DNA of 64,000 bases from RGIG8700 sp045648505 (lineage in GTDB: Bacteria; Bacillota; Clostridia; RGIG6154): positions 1-64,000 of the forward strand of contig JAZROD010000032.1 of the NCBI GenBank assembly GCA_045648505.1, read 5' to 3'. Below, in pieces: positions 49,051 through 58,782 of the stretch. The position numbers and the translations under genes were made by a program. The notes beneath the pieces are model-generated. The model searched no databases and was not told the DNA's origin. It worked only from the letters and a program-made list of their open reading frames with translations. Numbering within the stretch: position 1 is the stretch's first letter; each line of letters begins with the position of its first letter.

Positions 49051-49492
49051 TTAGTTCTATCTCCTTTGTCATAAGGATTGCATTTTCGTTATTTTTGTAA
49101 TAGTTTTTTCTGAAACCATCCTGGACAAATCCCATTTTTTTATAAAGGTTAATTGCACTTTCGTTGCTTTCACGAACTTCAAGATGCAAAAGTGATGTAC
49201 TGGTCTGTGCACACTTTTCAATCATTTTTTCTAATATTTTTGTTGCAATTCCCATTTTTCTGTAGTCTTTATGAGTGGCAATATTGATGATTTCTGCTTC
49301 AAACATAACCCACCAGTAACCGCCGTAGCCAACAACTTTATCGTCAATTGTTGCAACAAAATAGCTTGCAACAGGGTTTTCAAGTTCTTTTTTGAATTCT
49401 TCAACAGATGACCATGGCTTGTGAGGACAGGTGTTGTCTATTTCTTCAATAAAGGGGAGATGCTCCGCTTTTAAATATTCTATGGTAATCAT
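49043..49492 (-). CDS. rimI: Ribosomal-protein-alanine N-acetyltransferase RimI
   Basis: 149-residue GNAT. Acetyl-CoA loop HKDYRKMGIATKILE, and ESNESAINLYKKMGF near the C-terminus as in RimI. It acetylates the N-terminus of S18, and the gene is commonly next to tsaB/tsaD. Four-base overlap with sua5. Confidence 0.9.
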   Translation of the reverse strand: MITIEYLKAEHLPFIEEIDNTCPHKPWSSVEEFKKELENPVASYFVATIDDKVVGYGGYWWVMFEAEIINIATHKDYRKMGIATKILEKMIEKCAQTSTSLLHLEVRESNESAINLYKKMGFVQDGFRKNYYKNNENAILMTKEIELID

Positions 49493-50493
49493 AATTTTAT
49501 TATCCTGCCTCCTGCCGCCTTGAACATTCTGTTATAAAGGGCAAAGCCAACGCCTTTTTTATCGGGCATAAGAGCGAAAATCTTTGTTATGCCATTGTCA
49601 TCACACTCACGGAGTAAATCAAAAAACAGTTTACTGCCCAAGCTTGAATCGCCTAATGATTTCACATAAGGCAAATCAAAATCTATTTTGTCATAAGTGA
49701 AAACTGCAGTATTTTCATCTGCATTTTCGGTTATATAGCGTCTGATTTCGTCAATGCTTCCGTCTAAAATATAAAGCTCGCCATTTGGTGCATAGTGCTT
49801 GTATTTCATACCAGGACTTTTAGGCTTAACCGTATCTGTAATCACATCAAGGGTTAAGTGCTTGTCATAAGAAACATCAGGGAAAAGCTCATAAATATCT
49901 TCAAAAGTAACTCCGCCCGGTCTTAAAATAACAGGCGACAATTCTGTTACATCAATAACTGTTGACTCAAGACCTATATCACAGCTTCCGCCGTCTATAA
50001 TCATATCAATTTTCCCGTTTAAGTCTTCATAAACATGGCTTGCCTTTGTGGGACTTGGCTTTCCTGATGTGTTTGCACTTGGTGCGGCAACAGGTGTTTT
50101 TGCAAGAGCAATAAGCTCTCTTGCAATTTCGTTTTCGGGAAGTCTGATGGCAACTGTATCAAGACCACCTGAAATAACCGATGGCACAATATCACGCTTT
50201 TTGAAAACCAGCGTCATAGGTCCTGGCCAGAAAGTGTCCATAAGCTTTTGTGCAGTTTTATTGATTTCAAGCACAAGGGGAAGAACTTCTTTTTTATCCT
50301 GAATATGTAAAATAAGAGGATTGTCCGAAGGTCTGCCTTTGGCAACATAGATTTTTTTTACTGCTTTTTCGTTAAGTCCGTCTGCACCAAGTCCGTAAAC
50401 TGTTTCTGTAGGGAATGCAACAAGACCGCCATTGTTTAAAATTTTGGCGGCTTGGGTTAAATTTTCTGTTGTTGGTTTAACAAGAGATGTCAT
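49489..50493 (-). CDS. sua5: Threonylcarbamoyl-AMP synthase (TsaC/Sua5 family, two-domain)
   Basis: 334 residues from the ATG at 50493 (overlapping the previous stop as TGATG, AAGGAAG upstream). YrdC domain with GGLVAFPTETVYGLG and KGRPSDNPLILHI, and APSANTSGKPSPT. The C-terminal Sua5 domain of ~120 residues is present (YAPNGELYILDG...). It makes threonylcarbamoyl-AMP from Thr, bicarbonate and ATP, the first step of t6A synthesis. Confidence 0.95.
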   Translation of the reverse strand: MTSLVKPTTENLTQAAKILNNGGLVAFPTETVYGLGADGLNEKAVKKIYVAKGRPSDNPLILHIQDKKEVLPLVLEINKTAQKLMDTFWPGPMTLVFKKRDIVPSVISGGLDTVAIRLPENEIARELIALAKTPVAAPSANTSGKPSPTKASHVYEDLNGKIDMIIDGGSCDIGLESTVIDVTELSPVILRPGGVTFEDIYELFPDVSYDKHLTLDVITDTVKPKSPGMKYKHYAPNGELYILDGSIDEIRRYITENADENTAVFTYDKIDFDLPYVKSLGDSSLGSKLFFDLLRECDDNGITKIFALMPDKKGVGFALYNRMFKAAGGRIIKL

Positions 50494-50978
50494 CAATAAT
50501 CTTCCTTTATACCGAGGGAATCGTCATTTTCAATCCACTCTGATACCATATAGTGTCTGTAATTTTCTTTATCATCTCTGATGTAAACATCATTGATGCC
50601 TGCATTTATTATCATTCTTTTGCACATAGAACAAGGCATTGCGTTTTCAACAACTGCACCTGTGCTTTTTTCTTTACCGCAAAGGTAAAGAGTTGCGCCA
50701 ATCATTTCGTTTCTTGATGCAGAGATAATAGCATTTGCTTCAGCGTGAACACTTCTGCAAAGTTCGTATCTTGTGCCTCTTGGAACATTTAATTTTTCTC
50801 TTAAACAAAAGCCCATATCAGAGCAATTCTGTCTTTGTCTTGGTGCACCAACATAACCTGTTGAAACGATTTCATCGTTTTTAACAATAATTGCGCCAAA
50901 ATTTCTTCTGAGGCAAGTGCCTCTTTCAAGTACTGTTTCTGCGATGTCGAGGTAATAGTTTATTTTATCTGTTCTCAA
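50493..50978 (-). CDS. dCMP deaminase-like cytidine deaminase
   Basis: 161 residues from a TTG at 50978, with AAGGAGG eight bases upstream. Zinc site H78-A-E80 with PC116-x-x-C119 (RSVHAEANAI; AMPCSMCKRMI). The extra cysteine/histidine-rich segment (GAPRQRQNCSDMGFCLR) is typical of ComEB/dCMP deaminases. It converts dCMP to dUMP, or an analogous deoxycytidylate. Sits between rpiB and sua5. Confidence 0.9.
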   Translation of the reverse strand: MRTDKINYYLDIAETVLERGTCLRRNFGAIIVKNDEIVSTGYVGAPRQRQNCSDMGFCLREKLNVPRGTRYELCRSVHAEANAIISASRNEMIGATLYLCGKEKSTGAVVENAMPCSMCKRMIINAGINDVYIRDDKENYRHYMVSEWIENDDSLGIKEDY

Positions 50979-50991
50979 AACCGTATCCTCC

Positions 50992-51429
50992 TTAATTATT
51001 TTCAATATCTGTAATAAGGTCAATTCTTGCCTGATGGCGTCCGCCTTCAAACTCTGCATTCATATATGCATCAAGAATTGAAATGGCAAGGTCTTCTCCA
51101 AGAACTCTGCCACCCATACAGATAACATTTGCATTGTTATGCTGTTTGGTTTTTTCTGCACTGTATGCATCAGAACAAAGTGCAGCACGGATTCCTTTGT
51201 GTTTGTTTGCGGCAATTGAAATACCGATACCTGTTCCGCAGATTAAAATACCGAATTCTGCTTCACCGCTTGTAACTGCAGGACAAACTGCAGATGCAAT
51301 GTCAGGGTAATTTACGCTGTCTTTTGAGTAACAACCGAAGTCTTTAACTTCAATTCCTTTTCCTTCAAGGTGTTTGATGATGGCAAGTTTAAGTTCATAA
51401 CCGCCGTGATCTGATCCGATAGCTATCAT
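50992..51429 (-). CDS. rpiB: Ribose 5-phosphate isomerase B
   Basis: 145 residues from the ATG at 51429. IAIGSDHGGYELK at the N-terminus and the catalytic cysteine C64 in ICGTGIGISIAANK, followed by HNNANVICMGGRVLG. This is the RpiB (LacAB-like) fold interconverting ribose 5-phosphate and ribulose 5-phosphate. Four bases separate it from tsaB. Confidence 0.95.
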   Translation of the reverse strand: MIAIGSDHGGYELKLAIIKHLEGKGIEVKDFGCYSKDSVNYPDIASAVCPAVTSGEAEFGILICGTGIGISIAANKHKGIRAALCSDAYSAEKTKQHNNANVICMGGRVLGEDLAISILDAYMNAEFEGGRHQARIDLITDIENN

Positions 51430-51433
51430 AATA

Positions 51434-52108
51434 TTATTCCTTTCCTTCCTGTTGGTCCACATAAGCTTTAACTAAATAATCGGGAGCAATAGGTTTGTTT
51501 TGTTTATTTAAGTATAATTTTTCTGCAAGGTATGCAACCGAAGCCGCATCTGAAGTATTATATATTTCTGCAGGGAAAACTGCGTTTTCTTTAAGAGTCT
51601 CTTTAATAAGCTCTTTGTGTTTTTCGATGCAGTCGCCTGTAAAAATTATTTTCTTGTCAAAGCAGGAAAGCTTTGATAAAAGAATGTTAATGTCGCACAT
51701 ATCTGCAGGGAGGATTTCTTCACCGTTTTTATAAAGTGAATAATAAACCTGATTTCTTCTTGCATCTAAAAGTGGACAAACATAGCCGTCAAAGTAATTG
51801 AATTTAAAAGCCATAGCCTCAAGAGTGGAAACACCAACTGCCGGCTTTCCTGCACCGTCTGCAAGACCTTTGATTGTTGCAATTCCAACACGAAGTCCTG
51901 TGAAAGAACCGGGACCTTGTGCAGCTGCAAAAAGGTCAATATCCTTTGCACAAAGATTAAGTTTGTTTAAAAGTTCTTCAATAAGCACCATACTTATCTG
52001 TGAATGTGGAGTTGCAAGATTTAAGGTGAAAACACCTAAGAGGTTACCATCCTGTGTTACCGCAACTGTTGCTGCTTTTGAAGATGTGTCTGTTGCAAGA
52101 GTTCTCAT
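51434..52108 (-). CDS. tsaB: tRNA threonylcarbamoyladenosine biosynthesis protein TsaB
   Basis: 224 residues. LATDTSSKAATVAV N-terminal strand-loop and the GPGSFTGLRVGIATIKGLA motif define TsaB, the catalytically inactive partner of TsaD. The start overlaps tsaE by four bases (ATGA). Confidence 0.95.
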   Translation of the reverse strand: MRTLATDTSSKAATVAVTQDGNLLGVFTLNLATPHSQISMVLIEELLNKLNLCAKDIDLFAAAQGPGSFTGLRVGIATIKGLADGAGKPAVGVSTLEAMAFKFNYFDGYVCPLLDARRNQVYYSLYKNGEEILPADMCDINILLSKLSCFDKKIIFTGDCIEKHKELIKETLKENAVFPAEIYNTSDAASVAYLAEKLYLNKQNKPIAPDYLVKAYVDQQEGKE

Positions 52109-52518
52109 TTTTTAACCTCGCTTATTTCAATAATTCTTCCGCCTTTGTTATATGTAATATTAACTGCCTTATATTCTTCAAGAAGTGGATATGCAATTTC
52201 AGGCCACTCAATAATACAGATGCCGCCCGAGAAAAGATAACTGTCTATATCTATGGAATACAAGTCATCAACCGTCTTTAAACGGTATAAATCAAAGTGA
52301 TAAACGGATGTTTTGCCGGGATATTCGTTTACGATGTTAAATGTAGGACTGACAGGCTCGTAAATACACTCAAGAGCCTTTGCAATACCTTTTGTGAAGG
52401 TTGTTTTTCCTGCACCTAAATCGCCTGTTAAACAGACAATATCACCGCTTTTTAATGTTTTGCCGAATTCTTCACCAATGAGTATGGTTTCTTCGGCATT
52501 TAATGCATTATAAATCAT
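52105..52518 (-). CDS. tsaE: tRNA threonylcarbamoyladenosine biosynthesis ATPase TsaE
   Basis: 137 residues from the ATG at 52518 (GAGAGG just upstream). Walker A GDLGAGKT (32-39) and YHFDLYRL, with IIEWPE near the C-terminus, as in TsaE. Its ATPase resets the TsaBD complex. It is 57 bases downstream of the giant SLH gene with no terminator visible, so read-through from that gene is possible. Confidence 0.95.
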   Translation of the reverse strand: MIYNALNAEETILIGEEFGKTLKSGDIVCLTGDLGAGKTTFTKGIAKALECIYEPVSPTFNIVNEYPGKTSVYHFDLYRLKTVDDLYSIDIDSYLFSGGICIIEWPEIAYPLLEEYKAVNITYNKGGRIIEISEVKK

Positions 52519-52575
52519 AAAACCTCTCAAATTTCAATGATAGTTTATTTTATCATAAATTTTCAGATATGTCTA

Positions 52576-55500
52576 CTAAAACATTGTTTCAATAAGCACA
52601 GGGAAGAAGCCTTCTGTCAAGTACCACATTGTTGATGTATCAAGGTTCTGGTAGAACTGTGGATTACCAAGCTGGTAGTTGCTTCCGCCTGTTGCACCTT
52701 CAAGAGCAAATGGGTCATTAACTGTGTTTAAATAATAACAGTTGTATATGTTTTCTTTAAGAAGTGTGGCACATATTGCACCTGTGTTTTTACCTGTAAG
52801 TTTTTCGGCAGAAGAAATACAGTTTACAATACTTCCGTTATTGCCTGAAGCTATGCCTCCGATATTGCTTTCTGCAGAAAGTGAATTTAAAACAGAAATG
52901 TCACAGTAGTTGATGCAATCTGAAATTGTACCGCTGTTATAACCACAGATACCGCCAAGCAGAGCAGAGGTTACAACAGAAAAATTAATCTGCATACCGT
53001 TGTATGAACCTGCAATAAGACCATAGTTGTAACCGCACACACCACCTGCAACTGCAGAATGTGAATTACCCCCAAGTAATCCGTTGGTGTATGAAGAAAC
53101 TATCATACCGCTGTGCTTGTTTATTCCTGCAATTCCTCCGCTTACGGAAGTGTAAGCAGTAAAAGGTGCAAAAGATGTGTTACTGCATCTGTAAATGAGT
53201 CCTGTGTTAACAGATGCAATACCGCCTGATGTATCGGCAGAAAGAGAAACATTTTCAAGCTTTAAGTTGTAGATTTCGCCATGGTTTTCTCTGAACATTC
53301 CCGATGTTGTAGTTAAATTTGAAATTGTATGTCCGTTTCCAAGGAAAGTGCCGAAGAAACTGAAAATTTCATCACCTACAGGAAGGAAAAATTCACCTGA
53401 CATATCAATATCTGCAAGAAGAGTAAAGGAAGAACCAAGATGTTTTCGCACATTGTTTAAATGCTCTTTTGTAATTATTTTATATGGGTTTTCAAGGCTT
53501 CCGTTTCCGCCTGCAAAATCTCGTATGTTTTCAATATCAAGAATAGTTGTGTGAGGATTTGTTTTCAGCTGAGGGAATGGGTATGTTGAATTTTTGATTT
53601 CCCAGAGCTTTTCACTTAATCCTGATGCAACGGTAGTTGTTGCCAATTCTTCAGGAGAAACAGAGAACACACCGTTTAATTTGATACATTGTTCACCTGC
53701 ACCTGAAGGGAGAGTGTGGTCAAAATAACAAGTTGAAAGCTTACCTGAAACACCACCGCCTGCAATAGAGCCCACATACTGCAAAGGACTTGTTGCGGTA
53801 ATATAGCCTAAATTATAACAGTTTGAAATAATTGCATCAGAGCAATAGCCTGTTATTCCGCCACTATATGACCTTTCCGGAGCCTTAACGGTAATAGAGC
53901 CTGTGTTGTAGCAGTTGGAAGTTTCCTGATATTCGCTTCCGGTAATTCCGCCTGCAATAGCGGTTTTTCTGTCAGAATAGGAGAAAATTTTACCGTTATT
54001 TACACATTTTGCAATGGCAGAGTGGTTTGATGCACAGATACCGCCGGCTACTGCACTGCTTTCGGTACAGTTTGCAATAATACCGCCGTTGTTGGTGCAA
54101 TCTGCCACATAATTGTAATTATAAACACAAATTCCGCCTGCAAGGGTTGAAGCGAAGATATCTGAAAGATTAAGACATTTTAAAATCTGTCCTCTTTCTT
54201 CATTGGTGCAGGCAATAGCAGAAGCTATACCGTCTTTTGCACCAACTCTAGAGCCTCTTAAGGTTATATTTTCGATTTTTCCTTCGTTTGAAATTGAAAT
54301 TGCAGATGCTTTTGAAAGACCTTCTATTCGTGATTCTGCAATTGTAAGATTTTTGATATTACCTTTGTTTTTTATAACGAAACTGCCGTCGCCTATGCCT
54401 GAATATAAAATATTCAGAGCGTAAATTGTGGATGAATTTCCATCCAGTACACCTGAAAAACTGTCTATTGGTGTGAAACCAAGATTTGCATTGTTGTAAA
54501 TGGACGGAGAGTTGTATTCAGCAGAAAGGTCTATATCTCTTGTGAGCACAAAGTGTTTGGAAGAATACATTCTTATGTCAAATAATTCTTTCATAGAGGT
54601 TATTTTGTAAGGAGCATCCATACTTCCGTCACCCTCTGCATAGCCTGACGGGAATATAACATCGCTAAAATCAACGCTTTCAAAAATGGGATAACCCATT
54701 TTTGTTGCAGTATATATGTTGTCTTTGAAAAGCTTTTTATTGAAGCTTTCGTATGAAATACCGCCCGGTTGAGAGCTTTGGTATCTGTTGAGATAATATG
54801 CGTCTTTGTACTGACCGTCAGAAATGGGGTATATAACACCAATACTGCTTTCAAAGAACATATCGCCTGTGTTGTAGCCTCTTAAAATACCGCCATTTGA
54901 AGCAATACCGAAAATTAAGCTTTTTTCGCCTGTTCCCATTAAATCTGCAGCATTTATACAGTCGATTATACTGCCACTATTGGCAAGTGCGAAAGGTGCG
55001 AGCTTGTTGCCTGAAAGCTTTCCGTTGTTAAGGCACTGAATAATACTGCCGTTGTTTTCTTCCGAAAAGGCAAAAACGGTTTCGCCCTGTATGGAAGAGT
55101 TGTTTTTACAAGCAATAATTGTTCCGTTGTTTGTTTTTGTAAACGCCTGTGATTTTTTTAATTCAAGATTCTGAACAGTTCCGTTGTTGGTTAAAATAAG
55201 AATGCTTTTAAGACCTGATATTTTCTTTGAATTACCGTCTAAATTTCCGTTGAATTCTTTAATTGATTTAAAATCCGTCAAAGACATATCAATGTCATTT
55301 TTCAAAACAAAGCTGGCAAAAGGGAAGTACCTTATGTTGTTTAAATGCATAGGTGTGATGATAACATAAGGGTTTGAAGCAGTACCGTCACCGCCTGCAA
55401 AAGAGTATGTATTTTCTTTTGTGTTTTGCAGGAAAGACGGATTGTTTTTTATTGTTAAAGATGTTTTGCCTGAAACCCATATATCTGCATTAAAGAAAGG

Positions 55501-57468
55501 AATAACATTAAGATTGTCTTTGAATTGAGCATCTGTTGAACCTGTATCAACAAGGGTGCTGTTTTTAGAAGTGTTATAAACACATCTTGTTATTTTTCCT
55601 GAATTGTTAAAAACAAGGCCTGAAATTTCTGCGGAGTTTAATGAGCCTGCGGCAAGACACATTGAAATCTCCCCATAGTTGTTATACACAAGTGATGCAC
55701 TTTTTTTGCCGAAAAGATTTGCATTTGCATAAGAATTTGAAACAATTCCTTTGTTTGTGTGAACAAGTCCGCCACCATAAGATGCACTGATTTTGCCTTC
55801 AAAGAAACTGTTTGAAATTTCGCCTTCGTTAAGATAAACAAGTCCACCGCAGTTGTTACCTGTGTTTGAAGAATATGATGCACAGTTTATGATTTTTCCT
55901 TTGTTTGTTTCACAAAGGGAAGCGGTGCTTTGGTATGAGAAAAAGAATCCGTCGTATATTCTTATGTTTTCAAGTGTACCACTGTTTGTTTCAAATACAG
56001 CGCAGTTTCCATCAGTTTGTGTTAATGAAAGATGAGAAAGCCTGTAGCCATTTCCTGTATAAAAGCCTTTGAAATGTTCGATTTTTACAGGTGAAGTAAA
56101 TACAAGGTCACCTTCTTGCCTGAAATAGCTTTCAGGATATGAATTTATGTTATTGAAATTTTCCTGAGTTGAAACAATATAGGGGTTTGAAGCAGTACCG
56201 TCACCGCCTGAAAATTCTGTAAAGTTTTCATTTCCGGTATAACAAAGTGTTTCGGGAATTGGGATTTCTTCAAGACTTTTAAAGTAACAATCTTCAGCAT
56301 TTTTATCTGTAATTTTTGCAGATGATGCAGTGTAACAATCTTTTAAAGTGCCGTTGTTTTCACCTGCGATTGCAAAGCATTTTGAATTAAGTCCCCCTGC
56401 CAGATTGAAGCAGTTTTCAATGGTTCCGTTGTTTAGTCCGCAAATACCACCTGATGCTTTATCACCATCTCTTATGGAAATAAAAGAGGAGTTTCCACAG
56501 TTCTTTATAAGACCGTTGTTTATATCTGCAATTGCACCCTTGTAGCCTGAAAATTTATAAAGTGGCTTATCCTTTGTGTAGCTTGTGTTAAGGCAGTCTG
56601 TAATTGTACCGTTGTTTTCATTTGCAACAGAAAAGAAATGTTCAGGGCACACAAGTGTAATTCCTGATACCGATGCATCTTCGCTTGTGACTTTGAACAG
56701 GGCATTTGTTGATGTCTGGCTTGAATAAAGTCTTTTGATTTTGTGACCGTTACCATAAAAAGCACCACTGAAATAATCTGTTGGTATGTAGGAAAGATTG
56801 TAAAGACCAAAGTCTAAATCGCTTGCAAGCATAAAGTTTTTGTCAGGATAAAATCTTATGTTTGAAAGCTGATAAGGATATTTAATAACAAACGGGGAAT
56901 TTTTGCTTCCGTCACCTGATGAGAATCGGTTGATTAAAATATTGTAGAAAAGGTCGAAGCATTCTTTTCTTGTCATAAGCTCTTCAGGGCGCAGATAATC
57001 ATCGTGAGGGATTAAACCCATTTCTGAAAGGGAAGTTGCAGGCCCTTTTGCCCATGAAGCAATATAACCGTCATCTGTAAAAGCTGTAACAGGAGTGTTT
57101 TTGTAGCCTGTGAGCCTTGCAGCGATTGTTAAAGCCTCTTGTCTTGTGATGTTGCTTTCAGGCAACATTTTTCCGTTTTCATCGCCTTTGACATATCCGT
57201 AGTTAACTGCGGTTAAAATGTCATTATAATACCATTTGTGTTCAGGAACATCGGATAAATATGTTGGAGTAAGGTCAGAGTTTATAGCGAAAGTGCGGTT
57301 AATCATTTTTATGAATTCACCACGGCTGACATTGTCATCTTCCCTGAAACCGTGTTCGTCACCCTGAATTATTCCGGATGACACAAGAAGGTCGAGATTA
57401 TATGCAGAAACAGCATTTGCAAAGCAAAGTGTTAATATGAAAAATATGATAAATAATGATTTTTTCAT
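52576..57468 (-). CDS. Giant SLH surface protein with five GLUG-type repeat blocks
   Basis: 1,630 residues from the ATG at 57468 (GGAGAAG six bases upstream; an ATG at 57480 has no such site). Signal peptide ends near NAVSA. Three SLH domains follow in the first ~180 residues (VSRGEFIKMINRTFAI, ITRQEALTIAARLTGY, MTRKECFDLFYNIL). Five repeat blocks begin near residues 188, 418, 690, 943 and 1316 with G-D-G-[ST]-x-x-x-P-[FY]-x-I...L-x-NIR...F-x-L-x-x-D-[IL]-D. Each is filled with many NNGTI-x-x-C-type GLUG repeats, giving a long beta-solenoid. No catalytic site seen. Probably an adhesin or S-layer-associated fibre. Confidence 0.88.
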   Translation of the reverse strand: MKKSLFIIFFILTLCFANAVSAYNLDLLVSSGIIQGDEHGFREDDNVSRGEFIKMINRTFAINSDLTPTYLSDVPEHKWYYNDILTAVNYGYVKGDENGKMLPESNITRQEALTIAARLTGYKNTPVTAFTDDGYIASWAKGPATSLSEMGLIPHDDYLRPEELMTRKECFDLFYNILINRFSSGDGSKNSPFVIKYPYQLSNIRFYPDKNFMLASDLDFGLYNLSYIPTDYFSGAFYGNGHKIKRLYSSQTSTNALFKVTSEDASVSGITLVCPEHFFSVANENNGTITDCLNTSYTKDKPLYKFSGYKGAIADINNGLIKNCGNSSFISIRDGDKASGGICGLNNGTIENCFNLAGGLNSKCFAIAGENNGTLKDCYTASSAKITDKNAEDCYFKSLEEIPIPETLCYTGNENFTEFSGGDGTASNPYIVSTQENFNNINSYPESYFRQEGDLVFTSPVKIEHFKGFYTGNGYRLSHLSLTQTDGNCAVFETNSGTLENIRIYDGFFFSYQSTASLCETNKGKIINCASYSSNTGNNCGGLVYLNEGEISNSFFEGKISASYGGGLVHTNKGIVSNSYANANLFGKKSASLVYNNYGEISMCLAAGSLNSAEISGLVFNNSGKITRCVYNTSKNSTLVDTGSTDAQFKDNLNVIPFFNADIWVSGKTSLTIKNNPSFLQNTKENTYSFAGGDGTASNPYVIITPMHLNNIRYFPFASFVLKNDIDMSLTDFKSIKEFNGNLDGNSKKISGLKSILILTNNGTVQNLELKKSQAFTKTNNGTIIACKNNSSIQGETVFAFSEENNGSIIQCLNNGKLSGNKLAPFALANSGSIIDCINAADLMGTGEKSLIFGIASNGGILRGYNTGDMFFESSIGVIYPISDGQYKDAYYLNRYQSSQPGGISYESFNKKLFKDNIYTATKMGYPIFESVDFSDVIFPSGYAEGDGSMDAPYKITSMKELFDIRMYSSKHFVLTRDIDLSAEYNSPSIYNNANLGFTPIDSFSGVLDGNSSTIYALNILYSGIGDGSFVIKNKGNIKNLTIAESRIEGLSKASAISISNEGKIENITLRGSRVGAKDGIASAIACTNEERGQILKCLNLSDIFASTLAGGICVYNYNYVADCTNNGGIIANCTESSAVAGGICASNHSAIAKCVNNGKIFSYSDRKTAIAGGITGSEYQETSNCYNTGSITVKAPERSYSGGITGYCSDAIISNCYNLGYITATSPLQYVGSIAGGGVSGKLSTCYFDHTLPSGAGEQCIKLNGVFSVSPEELATTTVASGLSEKLWEIKNSTYPFPQLKTNPHTTILDIENIRDFAGGNGSLENPYKIITKEHLNNVRKHLGSSFTLLADIDMSGEFFLPVGDEIFSFFGTFLGNGHTISNLTTTSGMFRENHGEIYNLKLENVSLSADTSGGIASVNTGLIYRCSNTSFAPFTAYTSVSGGIAGINKHSGMIVSSYTNGLLGGNSHSAVAGGVCGYNYGLIAGSYNGMQINFSVVTSALLGGICGYNSGTISDCINYCDISVLNSLSAESNIGGIASGNNGSIVNCISSAEKLTGKNTGAICATLLKENIYNCYYLNTVNDPFALEGATGGSNYQLGNPQFYQNLDTSTMWYLTEGFFPVLIETMF

Positions 57469-57500
57469 AGACTTCTCCATTTAATAATATTTGCACTTTA

Positions 57501-57509
57501 ATTATAGCA
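57501..57509 (-). promoter_or_regulatory. Extended -10 promoter of the giant SLH gene
   Basis: TGC followed by TATAAT on the minus strand, 33 bp before the start codon. No good -35 box is seen 17-18 bp upstream. Confidence 0.55.
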
Positions 57510-57567
57510 GAAAAATCAGCAAAATAAAAGAGCTTTCACAAAATTTTTGCAAAAGCTCACAAAGGAA

Positions 57568-57595
57568 AAAGGTCCGTGAAAATTCACGGACCTTT
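57568..57595 (-). terminator. Terminator of serC-serA
   Basis: 13-bp stem (AAAGGTCCGTGAA and complement) around a two-base centre, followed on the minus strand by T-rich DNA, eight bases after the serA stop. Confidence 0.85.
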
Positions 57596-57603
57596 AAAGG
57601 GGA

Positions 57604-58764
57604 TTATTTTATGATTCTCACTTTGATAACACCGTCAATTGCAAGAAGTTTATCTGCAATTTCAGGGATATCTGCAGGAGTATCAATGATGGTGTACGCA
57701 TAGTCACCTTTTGATTTATTGATAAGGTTTTCAATGTTTATGTTTGCATCTGCAAAGAGCGATGTGAAAGCATTAATCATTGCAGGAATGTTTTTGTGAA
57801 TCAGACAAATTCTTACTGCGGTTTCTCTTGGTGCATTGCAGGCAGGGAAGTTAACAGAGTTTGTAATGTTACCGTTTTCAAGGTAATCTCTGATTTCCTT
57901 TGCCGCCATAACTGCACAGTTGTCTTCAGATTCAGGTGTTGATGCACCAAGGTGAGGGATGCAAACAACATTTTCTACTCCGATTAAATCTGCACTTGGG
58001 AAGTCTGTAACATATTTTGCAATTTTGCCGTCTGCAATAGCTTTAAGGATATCTTCGTTATTAACAAGCTCGTTTCTTGAGAAGTTAATAATTCTTGCAC
58101 CGTCTTTCATTAAAGCGATTGTATCTTTATTGATTGTATATTTTGTTTTGTCGTTAAGAGGTAAGTGAAGTGTGATATAGTCACATTTTGCAAAAATTTC
58201 GTTAATGTTTGTTGCCATATCAACATTTCTTGAAAGATGCCATGCAGCATTTACAGAAATGTAAGGGTCATAGCCTAAAACTTCCATACCAAGGCCGTTT
58301 GCTGCATTTGCAACCATAACGCCGATAGCACCAAGACCGATAACGCCAAGCTTTTTGCCTGTGATTTCAGGACCTACAAAAGAGCCTTTGCCTTTTTCAA
58401 CGAGCTTTGGAACTGCATCGCCTTCTTCTTTTAAGGTTTCAGCCCATTTAATACCGCCCACAACATCTCTTGATGCAAGGAAAAGTGCACCGATTGCAAG
58501 CTCTTTAACCGCATTTGCATTAGCACCTGGAGTGTTGAAAACAACAATACCTTTTTCAGAACATTTGTCAATAGGGATGTTGTTTGTTCCTGCACCTGCT
58601 CTTGCAACTGCTTTTAAATTTTCAGGAAGCTCCATATCGTGCATTGCAAAGCTTCTTAAAAGTATACCGTCGGGATTGTTAACCTCATCGGTAACTGTGA
58701 AATTATCGCCAAGTTTGTCAAGACCCACTTTTGCGATTTTATTTAAAGTTAAAATTTCATACAT
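57604..58764 (-). CDS. serA: D-3-phosphoglycerate dehydrogenase
   Basis: 386 residues. Substrate-binding N-terminus, NAD motif G-L-G-A-I-G (GVIGLGAIGVMVA) with the D of GYDP, catalytic H in VCIPHLGASTPESE, and a C-terminal ACT domain from about residue 320 (MINAFTSLFADANINIEN) that senses serine. It is the short form without the intervening domain. First step of phosphorylated serine synthesis. Eighteen bases after serC. Confidence 0.94.
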   Translation of the reverse strand: MYEILTLNKIAKVGLDKLGDNFTVTDEVNNPDGILLRSFAMHDMELPENLKAVARAGAGTNNIPIDKCSEKGIVVFNTPGANANAVKELAIGALFLASRDVVGGIKWAETLKEEGDAVPKLVEKGKGSFVGPEITGKKLGVIGLGAIGVMVANAANGLGMEVLGYDPYISVNAAWHLSRNVDMATNINEIFAKCDYITLHLPLNDKTKYTINKDTIALMKDGARIINFSRNELVNNEDILKAIADGKIAKYVTDFPSADLIGVENVVCIPHLGASTPESEDNCAVMAAKEIRDYLENGNITNSVNFPACNAPRETAVRICLIHKNIPAMINAFTSLFADANINIENLINKSKGDYAYTIIDTPADIPEIADKLLAIDGVIKVRIIK

Positions 58765-58782
58765 AGTGAAAAACTCCTGTCA

